Shown here: piece after piece, positions 50,004-60,521 of the stretch
Layout of the letters: each line of letters begins with the position of its first letter
How positions within the stretch are numbered: the first letter of the stretch is position 1
Source: Micromussa lordhowensis
Lineage: Eukaryota; Cnidaria; Anthozoa; Scleractinia; Lobophylliidae
Assembly: GCA_964020085.1 (NCBI GenBank)
Contig: OZ026596.1
Coordinates: 43,604,123 to 43,668,122 of the forward strand
Direction of reading: 5' to 3'
DNA length: 64,000 nucleotides
Notes under the pieces: model-generated
Seen by the model: the letters and a program-made list of their open reading frames with translations, nothing else
What the model was told of the DNA's origin: nothing
Databases searched by the model: none
Position numbers and translations under genes: made by a program

Positions 50004-52928
50004 TTAAGGCGAATTTCCAGCTCCAGCATTTCCGAGACCTAAACCACGAAGTTTTCCAGGCTGTGATTTCTTTCTTTCGTCTGCTGGCTGACTTTTAAGA
50101 ACAGGAATGGGCCTCATCTTGGCAGGACCTTGCACTGGGCCATTCAATGAGGACCCTTTGCTTTCGTTTACCGTTTTCTTTTCCTCATTCTGAGTGCGTT
50201 TTCCGTTCGGTCCTTCTTTCTGAAGCCTGGGAACACCCACTTGAACTGGTGTTGGGACAGCTCTGGGATCCTTCCTTTGAGCTTTTGACGGAAAAGGGAT
50301 CGGTAGTCCCTTCCGCCTCTCTGCTTGAGGTAACTTGGGAAAAGGTTTCTGATTGTTCTTCTGACGCGGAATAGAGGCCCTCTGTGTACCAGCTGGAGGT
50401 GGAGGTTTTTTCTTAATGTGATGGATTCCTTCAATGATCATGCGCTCAATTGCTTGTGCTTGCTCGTCCGTTAAACTATTATCTGGCCCAGGATCGTCGC
50501 CATCTTGAGTCTCGGCAGAAGCCTTGATAAGGTTATTGATTTTCTCCAGAGCCTTCAAGCCTCCCATGCCTAATCGTCCAATGTTCAAGTTTTCTCCAAC
50601 AATACTGTTTCCCTCCTCGGCCGGTACCTTCTCAATCTGTTGTCCGCCGTCCAGCTGCTTCAGATCGCTTACGACGTTTGGTGCAAGGCCTGGGTTAGGT
50701 TTGATGGGAGCTGGAGCCTTGACTGGGGCTGGTTCTTGATCACTCTGAATGGCGTCGTCTTCGGTTCCTGGGGAATGGAATAAAAACATGGTAATGCTAA
50801 GAGTACCTGCTCACGACTCAAAGGTCCACAGCAGGGGTAGTCGCAGTTATCTTTTCAGCAGAATGAAACGATTTTAGGAGAATTGATGTTCTCAACTCAG
50901 TGGGATCTGGTCTGCCATAGGCCCTAGTTGCACTCTCCCTCCCTACCTCCCATCCTCCTTACGACTCTACACCCCTCCATCTCTACCCCTTTCTAGGCAT
51001 TCTTCTCTATCTCCACCAAACGTAACTCCAACAAGATCTTTTTAACTTTCATTTTATATAACTTAGGTAGAAAGTCACACACGTGTTATGAGGAAAACCA
51101 AAAGTCGACTGCGATCGATTGGGTCCATAGGCGATGTTCGTTATTAGTGGAAAGTCTTATTATCGGTGTACTTTATGGAAGTGAAAGAGAGAAGTCAGTC
51201 CTTGAAAATGTTCCTAGGTCTTTGCGGCATTCAAAATGCGCTACTACAGTAAATCTTCATCATCTTACCTATATTTGGATGAGGTTTGCAGCTGTAGTTA
51301 ATAATCAAATACTTCTGAACCCCGGGACAGTTTTCAGCGCCATTCTGCACTTGGTCATACGACGCATGCACGTCACACTTTGTGAGCCCGTCACATGACT
51401 TCTTAACAATCCCAAGACTCTCCGGTGCTCCAGTGCACATGGTCTGTCCATTTTCCGCTGGACAAACCGTAGTTGACTGTCGTCCAAAGAAAACAGAGTT
51501 AACACCAATCTTCCAGGAGGCCGGGCAGGTCAGACTGGAATTCTCGGAATCGCAGATTACGACTTCTTTAGCATCAGGCACGCAGGTGTAGTTAACGGTC
51601 AGGTATTTGTTTACTCCTGGACAATGCTGAGTGCCGGGGTTTTGCAACAAGGCATGTCTAGCTTCAAGTTCACAGGATTCCTTTCCTTCGCATTTTCCTT
51701 TCACAATGCCTTCTGATTCCGGCGCAGTGAAACAGTCGAGTTGTGTATCACCATCATCCGAAGGACAAACAGCACCAGACTTGCGACCCCAGAATACACC
51801 GGTCACTGCGATATTTGAGCCTGGGTAGGAGCAGCTCAGCGGTTTCCTTTGTGTCGTGCAGATGGTGATTTCTTTTGCTAAAGATAAAAGATTCCGTTCA
51901 AAGTGGAAAAGTATGTAAACGAGAGACTCAAAAGCAGACTACACGCTACTTACAGGCTTCTAGATCAATCTGACTCAAACCAGCTCCAGCCTCCTGACTG
52001 TGAACTCCACCTAAAATACCAAATTGAAAAGGAGAAATGTATGCACTTTGTCCATACAAAGCTAACGTATCACTCAAACGTCTCACTCTTTACAATTTGT
52101 GTGCGTTGCGGACCTATTTTAACCCTGTGCAACAGCATTGCATTGTAATGTAGCTCCATCAACTGCATCACATCTAAAGCAGTATAGAGCAGTAAACAGA
52201 TCAGCAACACATTGCATCGCCGTCTAGCTACTTGTAGAAGATTTTAACGTGGGCCAATTGATGAGTATGCAAATTACGATTGCTAATCTGATTAGGTTAT
52301 GAGAATGAGTGATACGGTCAAGGTACGAGATCCATATAAACAGTACTGCGAGTTTGAAAGTGGTTTCAAGCAACAAAACCTTTCCGTGATTTTAAGCATT
52401 GTTGATTTTGCATGTACAGTGGAACCTGGTTAATCTGACAACCAATCAATATATCAATATAAATAATAAAAAAAAAGCAAGGGCCCACCAAAAGTTAGGC
52501 GCTATAATTATATAACGCGTCGATGGTATTAACGTAGAAAAATAATATTGACTGAGTTTTTGTTTTATGGTTATATAAGTTATCAAAAAATTGCGTTAAC
52601 CGTATCACGGTGGCTGCACTGTATGTAAATGTCATCACCACCGAGATCAGTGAAGCTCGATATTTCTGCTCTCTGGTCAAGCTAACGGCAGACTGCCTAA
52701 TATAAACAGTAACATCGAATGCTGGAGAGTATAAATCAACCGAAACTGTTTGATATTTCAATACATGAAATAATAAATGATTGTATCTATATAGCCCGCA
52801 ATAATTTGTGTGTTCAGAAATTACCGAGTTCTAAACACAGCCTGCCTACCTTCTACATACGCGAGCGTCACCGCATTTAGAACAGCAAGAACAGCAAATA
52901 TACGGTAAATTAAACGGCTCGTTGCCAT
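50004..52928 (-). CDS. Secreted double SUEL lectin with Pro/Lys-rich tail, 502 aa
   Basis: Exons 52928-52850, 52010-51954, 51877-51269 and 50767-50004 are all joined in phase 1 and sum to 503 codons with the stop. The signal peptide spans about residues 1-24 (IFAVLAVLNAVTLA). After a 20-residue linker come two SUEL domains, about 50-145 (GVFWGR, HCPGVNKYLTVNYTC) and 150-242 (SVFFGR, NCPGVQKYLIINYSC). Exon 4 encodes a tail rich in Pro, Lys, Gln and Gly (for example HHIKKKPPPPAG and KSQPADERKKSQPGK), predicted disordered. Exon sizes mirror the large lectin gene to its left (79/57/609 against 91/60/615), so the two are tandem duplicates. Function is unknown beyond probable carbohydrate binding outside the cell. 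Confidence 0.88.
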
Positions 52929-54126
52929 CGCTGCCCTTATAACAGAACAAAAACACTATGTTACGAACAAGAGAAAAACACTTTCAATAGTAATTACTTA
53001 AGAGTGGCGCCAAAGTGTAGGTCGTTATGTTTTGAACTCACCACAAGAGGAAGCCTGAACACAATTTACACAACGGGTGGCTGGAAATTAAGAGCAGGTA
53101 GAAATTTGTCTTTTATCGCCTGAATCAGGTAAGAACGTTCTCCAGGTATTTTACAACTAATTCGCAACGAAAGTCAGTATAATCACGACATATACGCTTA
53201 AGGGGTTTCAGTCCCAAACAGAAACTAATTTCGTTAAACTTTGGCCTTGAAGAACAAACACCGTTGAGAAATTGTTGCCATTAAACTCAGACTAAACATT
53301 TATGTTTTTCTAGTTTTCTCCAACGAACGAGACATCACAAAAAGTTACTTTCCTGCATTACATTCCCAGAAAATCCAAGCACAAATGCAGGCAAACAAGG
53401 ACCCGATAATTTTTCTTCGATTTTCACGCCCAATAAAACGGCAGGTTACAGCAAACACGGTTTGGTTTGCTTCATTTTCTCTGGCAAGGTGATCACGATT
53501 CTAATTTCCACAATAAAGTGTAACAACTCAAACAAAAACAAAAGTAGTTAACCAAAACATTTCATTTACCTTTTTCCAGGGCCCGTTTTCGTTCCACTTT
53601 TTCTCTCTTCTTGTTCTACTTTATGACTTTACGCCCAGATGTTAATAATGAAAGAAATACCTGACGTCACTGATGAATCCGAGACATTGAAGGAAATGCG
53701 ATCTTGGTGATCTAATGATTCTTTCTTGTGTAAGCAATAGAACCTTGTTTCTCTCACGGGATTGAAAAGACAGCAGTTTGATGTTCTACATGCATCATCA
53801 ATTCTACTCGTCGAACATGTACAAGCTATCGATATTTGGGTCAGCACAGTGTCGAATTGTGTTTTCAATATTCGGGCTGACAGCTGTTACGAACGATTTG
53901 TAACACCACGATGCCGGTATTTCAATTTCTGTACCCTAAGATTGCCGGCTTTAATAGATTTTTTTAAATGTGGTGCAACCGTGGTAAAATAATTCGGACG
54001 TAGCGAGCTTGTGGTCGGCGGATATTATGAGCTTGCGAAAATCGGAAACCATGAACAAAGTGAATGTTTGGAACCAAGCAGGTTAAACCGTGATGCCATT
54101 GCACTAAAACCTGTTGGTACTTTCCA

Positions 54127-54365
54127 ATAGGCCATTTTACAGTTGTGTGCTTAGTTACCTGGCCATGAATGCAAGCGAGGCTGGAGGTTACCTTGCTTTG
54201 ATACAGACCTTCAAGCTTTTCTCATGTAAATGTCAACTAGTTAGCATGAGAACAACTTGATTTACACAATAAAAGCAGAGAGGTCTGTATCAAAACGAGG
54301 TCAACTCCAGCCTCGCTGCCAGTCAGAGGCCAGGTCACTTTGCCAACAACTGTAAAATGGTCTAT
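54127..54365. mobile_element. MITE related to the POLD4 intron element
   Basis: The left end AATAGGCCATTTTACAGTTG and the right end ACAACTGTAAAATGGTCTAT are inverted. CTGGCC, GAGGCTGGAGGTTACC and GATACAGACCT are repeated inverted inside. Same family as 20663-21080. Confidence 0.75.
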
Positions 54366-54668
54366 AACGATGCGTTTTGCTCTCGACCTGTCTTGAGAAA
54401 CTGAGGCAGTTCTTTCAAGGTGTTGCTGTGGACCTTCTTTATCAGAGTATTGAGAAATGAGCATGTTTTGGAACTTGTTTCCAAACTGCCTCGCATCTAT
54501 GTTGGAATTGATTGATGTTACTCCGAGTTACCTGTGAAATTGGTCTGTGCCACCTTTCCTTAAGAAGAAGTCTTTTCCTCGGTAACTTGCGCGTGTTTCA
54601 AAGTTTTGAGCCCTTTCCTCAAAAGTTTAGGTCAGGTGCCAAAGTTAAATCTGATGGATTGTATATAT

Positions 54669-54749
54669 GAAGAGATTCGAAAGCTGACGTTTCGAGCGTT
54701 AGCACTTCGTCGGAGCGAAGCGCTCGAAACGTCAGCTTTCGAATCTTTT
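54669..54749. repeat. Hairpin with AAACGTCAGCTTTCGAATC arms
   Basis: AGATTCGAAAGCTGACGTTT and its complement are separated by a short CG-rich loop of about 25 bases. Confidence 0.7.
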
Positions 54750-54809
54750 TAAGGCGGCCAATTCACATTATCAACTCAGTTGATAAAGCCAAATTATCTT
54801 GTAATACTC

Positions 54810-54840
<31 letters not shown>

Positions 54841-54867
54841 TTTGATTTTATACTGTTTCCTTGGAAA

Positions 54868-55165
54868 CAAAAAGGTGGCGCGTGGCCTCATGGTTAGTGC
54901 GCTCGACTCCGGAGCGAGCGCTCCGGGTTCGAGCCCTGGCCGGGGACATTGTGTTGTGTTCTTGGGCAAGACACTTTACTCTCACGGTGCCTCCCTCCAA
55001 CCAGGTGTATAAATGGGTACCGGCGAATTTGATGCTGGGGGTAACCATGCGATGGACTAGCATCCCATCCAGGGGAGAGTAGAAATACTCCTAGTCGCTT
55101 CATGCTACTGAAACCGGGATAAGCTCCGGCCTGATGAGCCCCTAGGTTCGTATGCAGACTTTACC
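54868..55165 (+). mobile_element. Full-length tRNA-derived SINE with 11-bp target duplication
   Basis: The head is tRNA-like: a box A region GTGGCCTCATGGTTAGTGCG and a box B CGGGTTCGAGCCC, suitable for Pol III. A conserved-looking body follows (TGTTCTTGGGCAAGACACTT, GCGATGGACTAGCATCCC). The 3' end has no poly(A). TTCCTTGGAAA is directly repeated at 54857-54867 and 55166-55176, a clean target-site duplication showing retrotransposition. A 3' fragment of the same family is at 29583-29746. Confidence 0.85.
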
Positions 55166-56514
55166 TTCCTTGGAAAAGGGGACGCTATTACATAGTCTGT
55201 CTCTCTATTGTCTCTTATTCTTGAGGGAAGACAGCAGATCTATGGAAACCTTGCACCCACACTAACAGATTGCCAGTTTGCGTTTTTATTTCAATCACGG
55301 TCGTTTCCACTGAAATAAACCAGGACGAACTTGACCTTTACACTTTGCAATTTCTTCGCGAACAGTGATCAATTGTGTTTCACGCGAGTCACATGACCTG
55401 CCGCTTCTAAAGTCCTGCTGAAAATCGACTAAGATGTCATGTTTTTCACAGTATGTCATGATATGTCTATAGCTGATGTGTTCAAGAACCTTGCACTGAG
55501 CAAATGAATGTGTACGAAGCTGGCCGATAATTAGTGGCCGAAGACGATCGCCCCTCTTAATAGGCTCGATTTCTGCCGCTCTCTCGTGTCTGGTCTGCCC
55601 TCCCCGAGAAGCGCGGGCTCGTTTCCCGAACAGCGGCTGGTAATCGAGCCTACCCTCTTAAACACTGGAACGATGTTGTTCGGTCGTTAGTCTTTGGAAC
55701 TGCGCCTTGTCGCAATGATGTCATGTAGATAACTTGAAGTATTGGTGCGATCCGCCACCGTTTCTTTCAGGACTCTAATACTTGTTCCATTCGCCTATCA
55801 GGACAATTTCTTCCTAAGAACAATGACAGAATACAACAGCTTCCCATCCAACATACGCCAGGTCAAACCAGACACTCCTTTCAGACTGGCCTTACGGGCA
55901 CCTTTTAACATTTAAAATCTTTGTTTTCCCAGTACTGTAAGAGCACCATGCACAGCACAGTATTACTCTGCACTTTATTAACTTGATCACATGCACTGAC
56001 CCCAGCACTCCATGGCGGGATGGACAGCCTTTGCTATGTGAAAATGTAGATGTAGATGATTCTCACAGAGAAATTTTAAGAGCATTTATGAACGCTAGTA
56101 AACAGCTGAAATTCTACACGGATAATGCGGTGTAGGAATGGGAATAATATCAGCGATCATAAGTTATTTTACCGCTCTCGTTCCTTGGGCAAAAGTCTTG
56201 TGTCTAAACTGACGAGAATCAGTCAATCGATTTACTTTTACTAGGTTACAAGGTAGAATGAATTAAATTACGGTACCACAGCAAAAAGAAACCCATAAAT
56301 GGTTTACTTACTTTAATTCTTACAAAAATAGTTTTGCATTTTACAAGCAACAAAAGTCTTTCTAAGGTTTCGTGTACATATAATGCTTGTATGGTAGCGA
56401 GATCAGGAAAGACTACTTACAAATAATTTTGCTCTCATGGAAACAATTTATCCCACATATGAAATGAGTCGTTTCAATAAACATCACTTAACTAGAATCG
56501 ACTTTTTCCTTAGG

Positions 56515-58069
56515 TCATTGTTTGTCCTTTTGTTTCATCTTTTTTATCTGTGAAGCTTTCAGTTTGAGATCACTTGGTTTCCAAATTCGTGATCTGCTTC
56601 TGAGTCCGCGGTAAACCGAGAGAGGAATAAGCCCGAGCTGGCCGCGCCGTCCTATGTCGGGACTGGGCCGGCAACTGTAGTTAATAACAAGATACTTGTT
56701 TATGTGAGGGCAGTTTTCACCTCCATTTTGTAAATCCTTGTAAAATGCCTTGACAGGACAGAAAGGAATATTGTTGCATCTGCTTCTCAGTTTGGAGACA
56801 GTCTCTGATGCCCCGGGGCAAAGTTCCTGTCCTCTCGCCGATGGACAAACGTCCGTAGCTTGACGTCCCCAGAACGCCGAGTTGACTTTTAGAATCCAAT
56901 CAGATGGACAAGAGATTATTGATCTCTCCGAGTCACACAAAATGGCTTCCTTTTTCTGAGGCACACATGTGTAATTAACAAGAAGGTATTTCTGGACGCC
57001 ATAACAGTGCTTTCCATGTTGTAACTTGTCGGCTTTCCCTTCCAAAACGCAACTCCCCATTCCCTCGCACATTTCCTTGATAATGTGTTCGGCCTCGGGG
57101 GCTGTGGGACAATTTATCACCGGATCCCCGTCCTCCGAGGGGCAAATATCTGAGGATTCTCGACCCCAAAAAACTCCGGTAATGGCGATAGCGGATCCAG
57201 GGGACACGCAAGTAAGTGGACTCTTTCCTTTTGAACAAACCGTCACTCGCTTCTCTGTGATATGGAAGAAACTTTACGTTAGCAGTAGTTCACTATATTA
57301 TGGTTAACATACTTGCAAATTTGTGCTGTGCATTAGCTAAACGTATCTCTACCACATTCCATCCACTGAATGGAAAAAAGGTTTCAACCATGCAACTTGA
57401 TACCCATGAGCACCTCTGGGGTTGAGGAATGAAAATTGGTGTTAATTATCATGCCCATAATGCATCACACTATGAGAGTAACATGGTTCTCTCTCTTGAC
57501 CCAGGTCGAATACTCTTAGTGTCTGATCTCTCACTCAAGCTTATACACTCTACATAACAATTTGTTGCAGTTGTTTCGACTTTACCTGCTGCTAAGTCCA
57601 GTGAGGTCAAACGTCTCTTTTTCTCGTGAACTTTGCCGCAGATGACCCCTAAAAATAACAAATTGTCAATAGTGTCAAACTTCTGTCGTCTTTCTACAAT
57701 TAATCTAGCTTTAAACTTGTGCTTCGCTTCAACTCTTCGCTTGCATCTTTGAAAGCAGGACAAACTGTAGGTGTGAGGCTTTGAATATAAGACTCTTCTC
57801 ATGTTGGAACGTTCTACTGACAAAGTATAAAAACATTTCACGCTAGGGATTGTTTCATCGTCACTGGTATTCCACTTGTGAGATGAAATGCTTGATTACC
57901 TTCGCTAAGAGAGGTTATCCATGTTGATTCTAAAACCATCTACGCCTTTCTTACCTTCCAAGGTTAAAGTTCGCAATGACAATAAAATAAACACAAGATA
58001 TCTGAAGTCAGTTCACTTACCACACATGAACACAAGTACCGTAAGGTAAAGTACTAACTTCGCCTCCAT
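56515..58069 (-). CDS. Secreted double SUEL lectin with short basic tail, 283 aa
   Basis: Exons 58069-58021, 57648-57586 and 57254-56515 are joined in phase 1 and sum to 284 codons with the stop. A short hydrophobic start (LVLYLTVLVFMC) is the probable signal peptide. SUEL domains lie at about 44-137 (GVFWGR, CYGVQKYLLVNYTC) and 142-234 (SAFWGR, NCPHINKYLVINYSC). The tail of about 49 residues is basic (LRSRSRIWKPSDLKLKASQ, ending KKMKQKDKQ). In the neighbouring 502-aa gene an intron interrupts right after the matching RPSPDIG/KPHPNIG position; here the frame reads straight on. It is the shortest member of the tandem family. Confidence 0.88.
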
Positions 58070-60521
58070 CGTTACGGCTCTGGATCCTCTAGAGCTTCGT
58101 CCCTTTCAAGTTGTTAATTATTTTTAAGGCAACGCATTGGAATTGATTAGCTATTTGTGCAACTGAACAAGGAATATCACGTCAATAACTTGTCAACAAA
58201 TTGCTGCGCTTTTCATAGAAAGACCAATGCTAAAAAAATATAAACACAAACCTTGCTTCCGGAGCAGATTACACAATAGGAACATTACTTCTACACAGCC
58301 CCAACTGAATTTCGTATTTAAAGACAATTATTTCTCAATCCATAAACATAAATATCGTTTAGAAAACAATCTGCAATCTTCCGTCGATAAAATTTTCAGA
58401 AAATTACGTTCGCTCGGAGGTATGAACACGCAGTAGTAATAATTTATAAGTACAAATTGAGCTTGTCTCCAAGTCATTGTGTTCCTGTGTTTTTGCGCAG
58501 GTACATGTTAAAAGCAAAGACTGGGAGGTGATATAACAGGATTTAACTGCCATGTTCTCAAGAAACGGCTATGAAATCGTAAAATACTCAAGCTAGTTTC
58601 CCGCCACTCATAGTTCACCGTGGATTAAATACAAAGATATGAACAGCATGGCAATGATCAGGAATAATGATCGCGGGCGCACGCTATTCTTTTATCACAG
58701 GGGACAACGATTAAAAAACGCACAGTTTAACTGTATAAAATTTAGCTTGTTTCAGACCCTCTGTTTTTTGGGAAAAGGAGCAAAAGGTTTGGGTGAAGTA
58801 GAGAAGGACTAACCAAATCCAGTCCTCTCTCCGTTTGTTCCCGTTTTGCCCGCCGCTGGGAACACAGTTGGGAGAATAAGTACTAGTTGAGGGCAAAATG
58901 TCATCATATCCATGGAGCTGACTAAGTCAGCGATCTTCGTCAACAAAAATTGCTAAGCAGCATGACTTGGCTCGGTTCTAGGTATTCGAGCTAGTTTTAT
59001 CTTTGACTGGGTAACGCGAAACACGGACTGGCTGACTTTACCTTAAAGTCAGCCTGTCAATATCTCGGTCACGTTTCAAGCGACACTAAATCTCTCTGCT
59101 TATCTCATTAACCACTGTTTGGCGGTTTTGTGTAAATTTTTGGGTGATTTTTAGGCATTTTGGGAAAGAGATATTTTTTCTCAAAGGATAGGTTAAATTG
59201 ATGAAAATATGAAATGTTGAAGATTTGACGGATTTGGAAAATTGAAATTTGCAGTGAAGAATTAGTAGCAACCAGGGGCTCTCTTTTGCGGGGGTCAACC
59301 GGTCAACACTGTAGTGTTTCCACTGTAGAGTTTCCAACCCATCTTAATCCTAACAATTTCCTTTTTTATATCACTTCAAATTTCACGCCTATTCATGTTT
59401 ACCCCCGCCTTAAGGTAATTTTTGTAAATTTTGTAATGTTTGTACGTATCGATCTGTCTGTTCTTGTACTATACCTGTAAAAGAAAATAAATAAATAAAA
59501 TACACACTAAAAAAAAGCGATGTCACAATTAATCGTTCAGATTTCCAAACTTTCACATACTGCATTCAGAATAAAAGCACGAGTTGTGACAGTCAAGCAC
59601 GATCTTCATCACATCGTTTTACAGGTAAATCAGAGCAAAACAAACCACTACATTCTCACTGGAATCTACGCGAAATAGGACGACGGCTCGACGGTATGAT
59701 ATAATCATGTTGCTCGTGGCGCAATGCACTCTGGTAAAAAGTGGCGCAATGCACTCTGGCTAAATGCAATGCATTCTGGTAAAAAGAGATGAATTGGAGA
59801 ATTCTTATACCCTTCTATATATTCTTCTTAAATCCTGACTATGTTGCTGCTCGCTCGCTTCGCTCGCTGCGTAGCAATGAATACTTTTTAATGACAATGG
59901 AATTTTCCAAATAATTTGCTTTCCTTCTTCACGCTACATATTGAATTAAACAATATGTTTGTTTGAGAAGTATGACTTTTTTATTGAGTTTTAATGCACA
60001 AGAACTACAAATACTACTTGTATTACTTAATTCTACTCAGAATTGAGACACTCAAGGGTAATTACTAAGCCCTCAGGTATTGTAGGTTAAGAAAGAAAAT
60101 CACATATTTATGAACACTGCTCACACTTTGAAATTCCTATTTCTATACAAGACTCACGATTATCCTCTTGCCTTTCGATCGAGTGATTTAATAAAACTTT
60201 GATAATGCTAAACCAAGCAATTCTTGCGTTTAGCACATTGGAAAAAGTGCCAAAATCTCATCCCTTCACACCTTTCTGTACTGGCCGGAAATTGCCAAAC
60301 CCGTCTACAAGGTTTTGACACAAGGTTTAAAAAAAATACAGCTAGCAGTGCAGGTGGAGACCAGCAATCAAGGTAAATCTAAAGAAACACCATTCCCCTT
60401 AAATGGTGGTTGAACTTGATGTGAAGCCAAACAGGCATGACTACAAAGTTCTTACTAACAAAAAAATGTTCGGTCCTTTGTGTCTAAAAATTGTCTTGCG
60501 CACTTCCTCTTGGGGTGGTGT
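58070..60521. other. Intergenic between lectin gene 3 and the LamG gene
   Basis: No coding exon was recognised. At 59710-59790 there are three imperfect tandem copies of GCAATGCACTCTGG. A short CG-rich inverted stretch (GCTCGCTCGCTTCGCTCGC) is at about 59850. Confidence 0.5.

Larger units (their letters stand above)
52929..56514. other. Intergenic between lectin genes 2 and 3, repeat-rich
   Basis: It contains a MITE at 54127-54365, a hairpin at 54669-54749 and a full SINE at 54868-55165. No coding exon was recognised. The promoter of the 502-aa lectin should lie just above 52928. Confidence 0.5.

Noticed and set aside
50147..50739. Plus- and minus-strand frames overlapping the tail of the 502-aa lectin
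   Set aside because: They overlap the confirmed exon out of frame and show no known motif.
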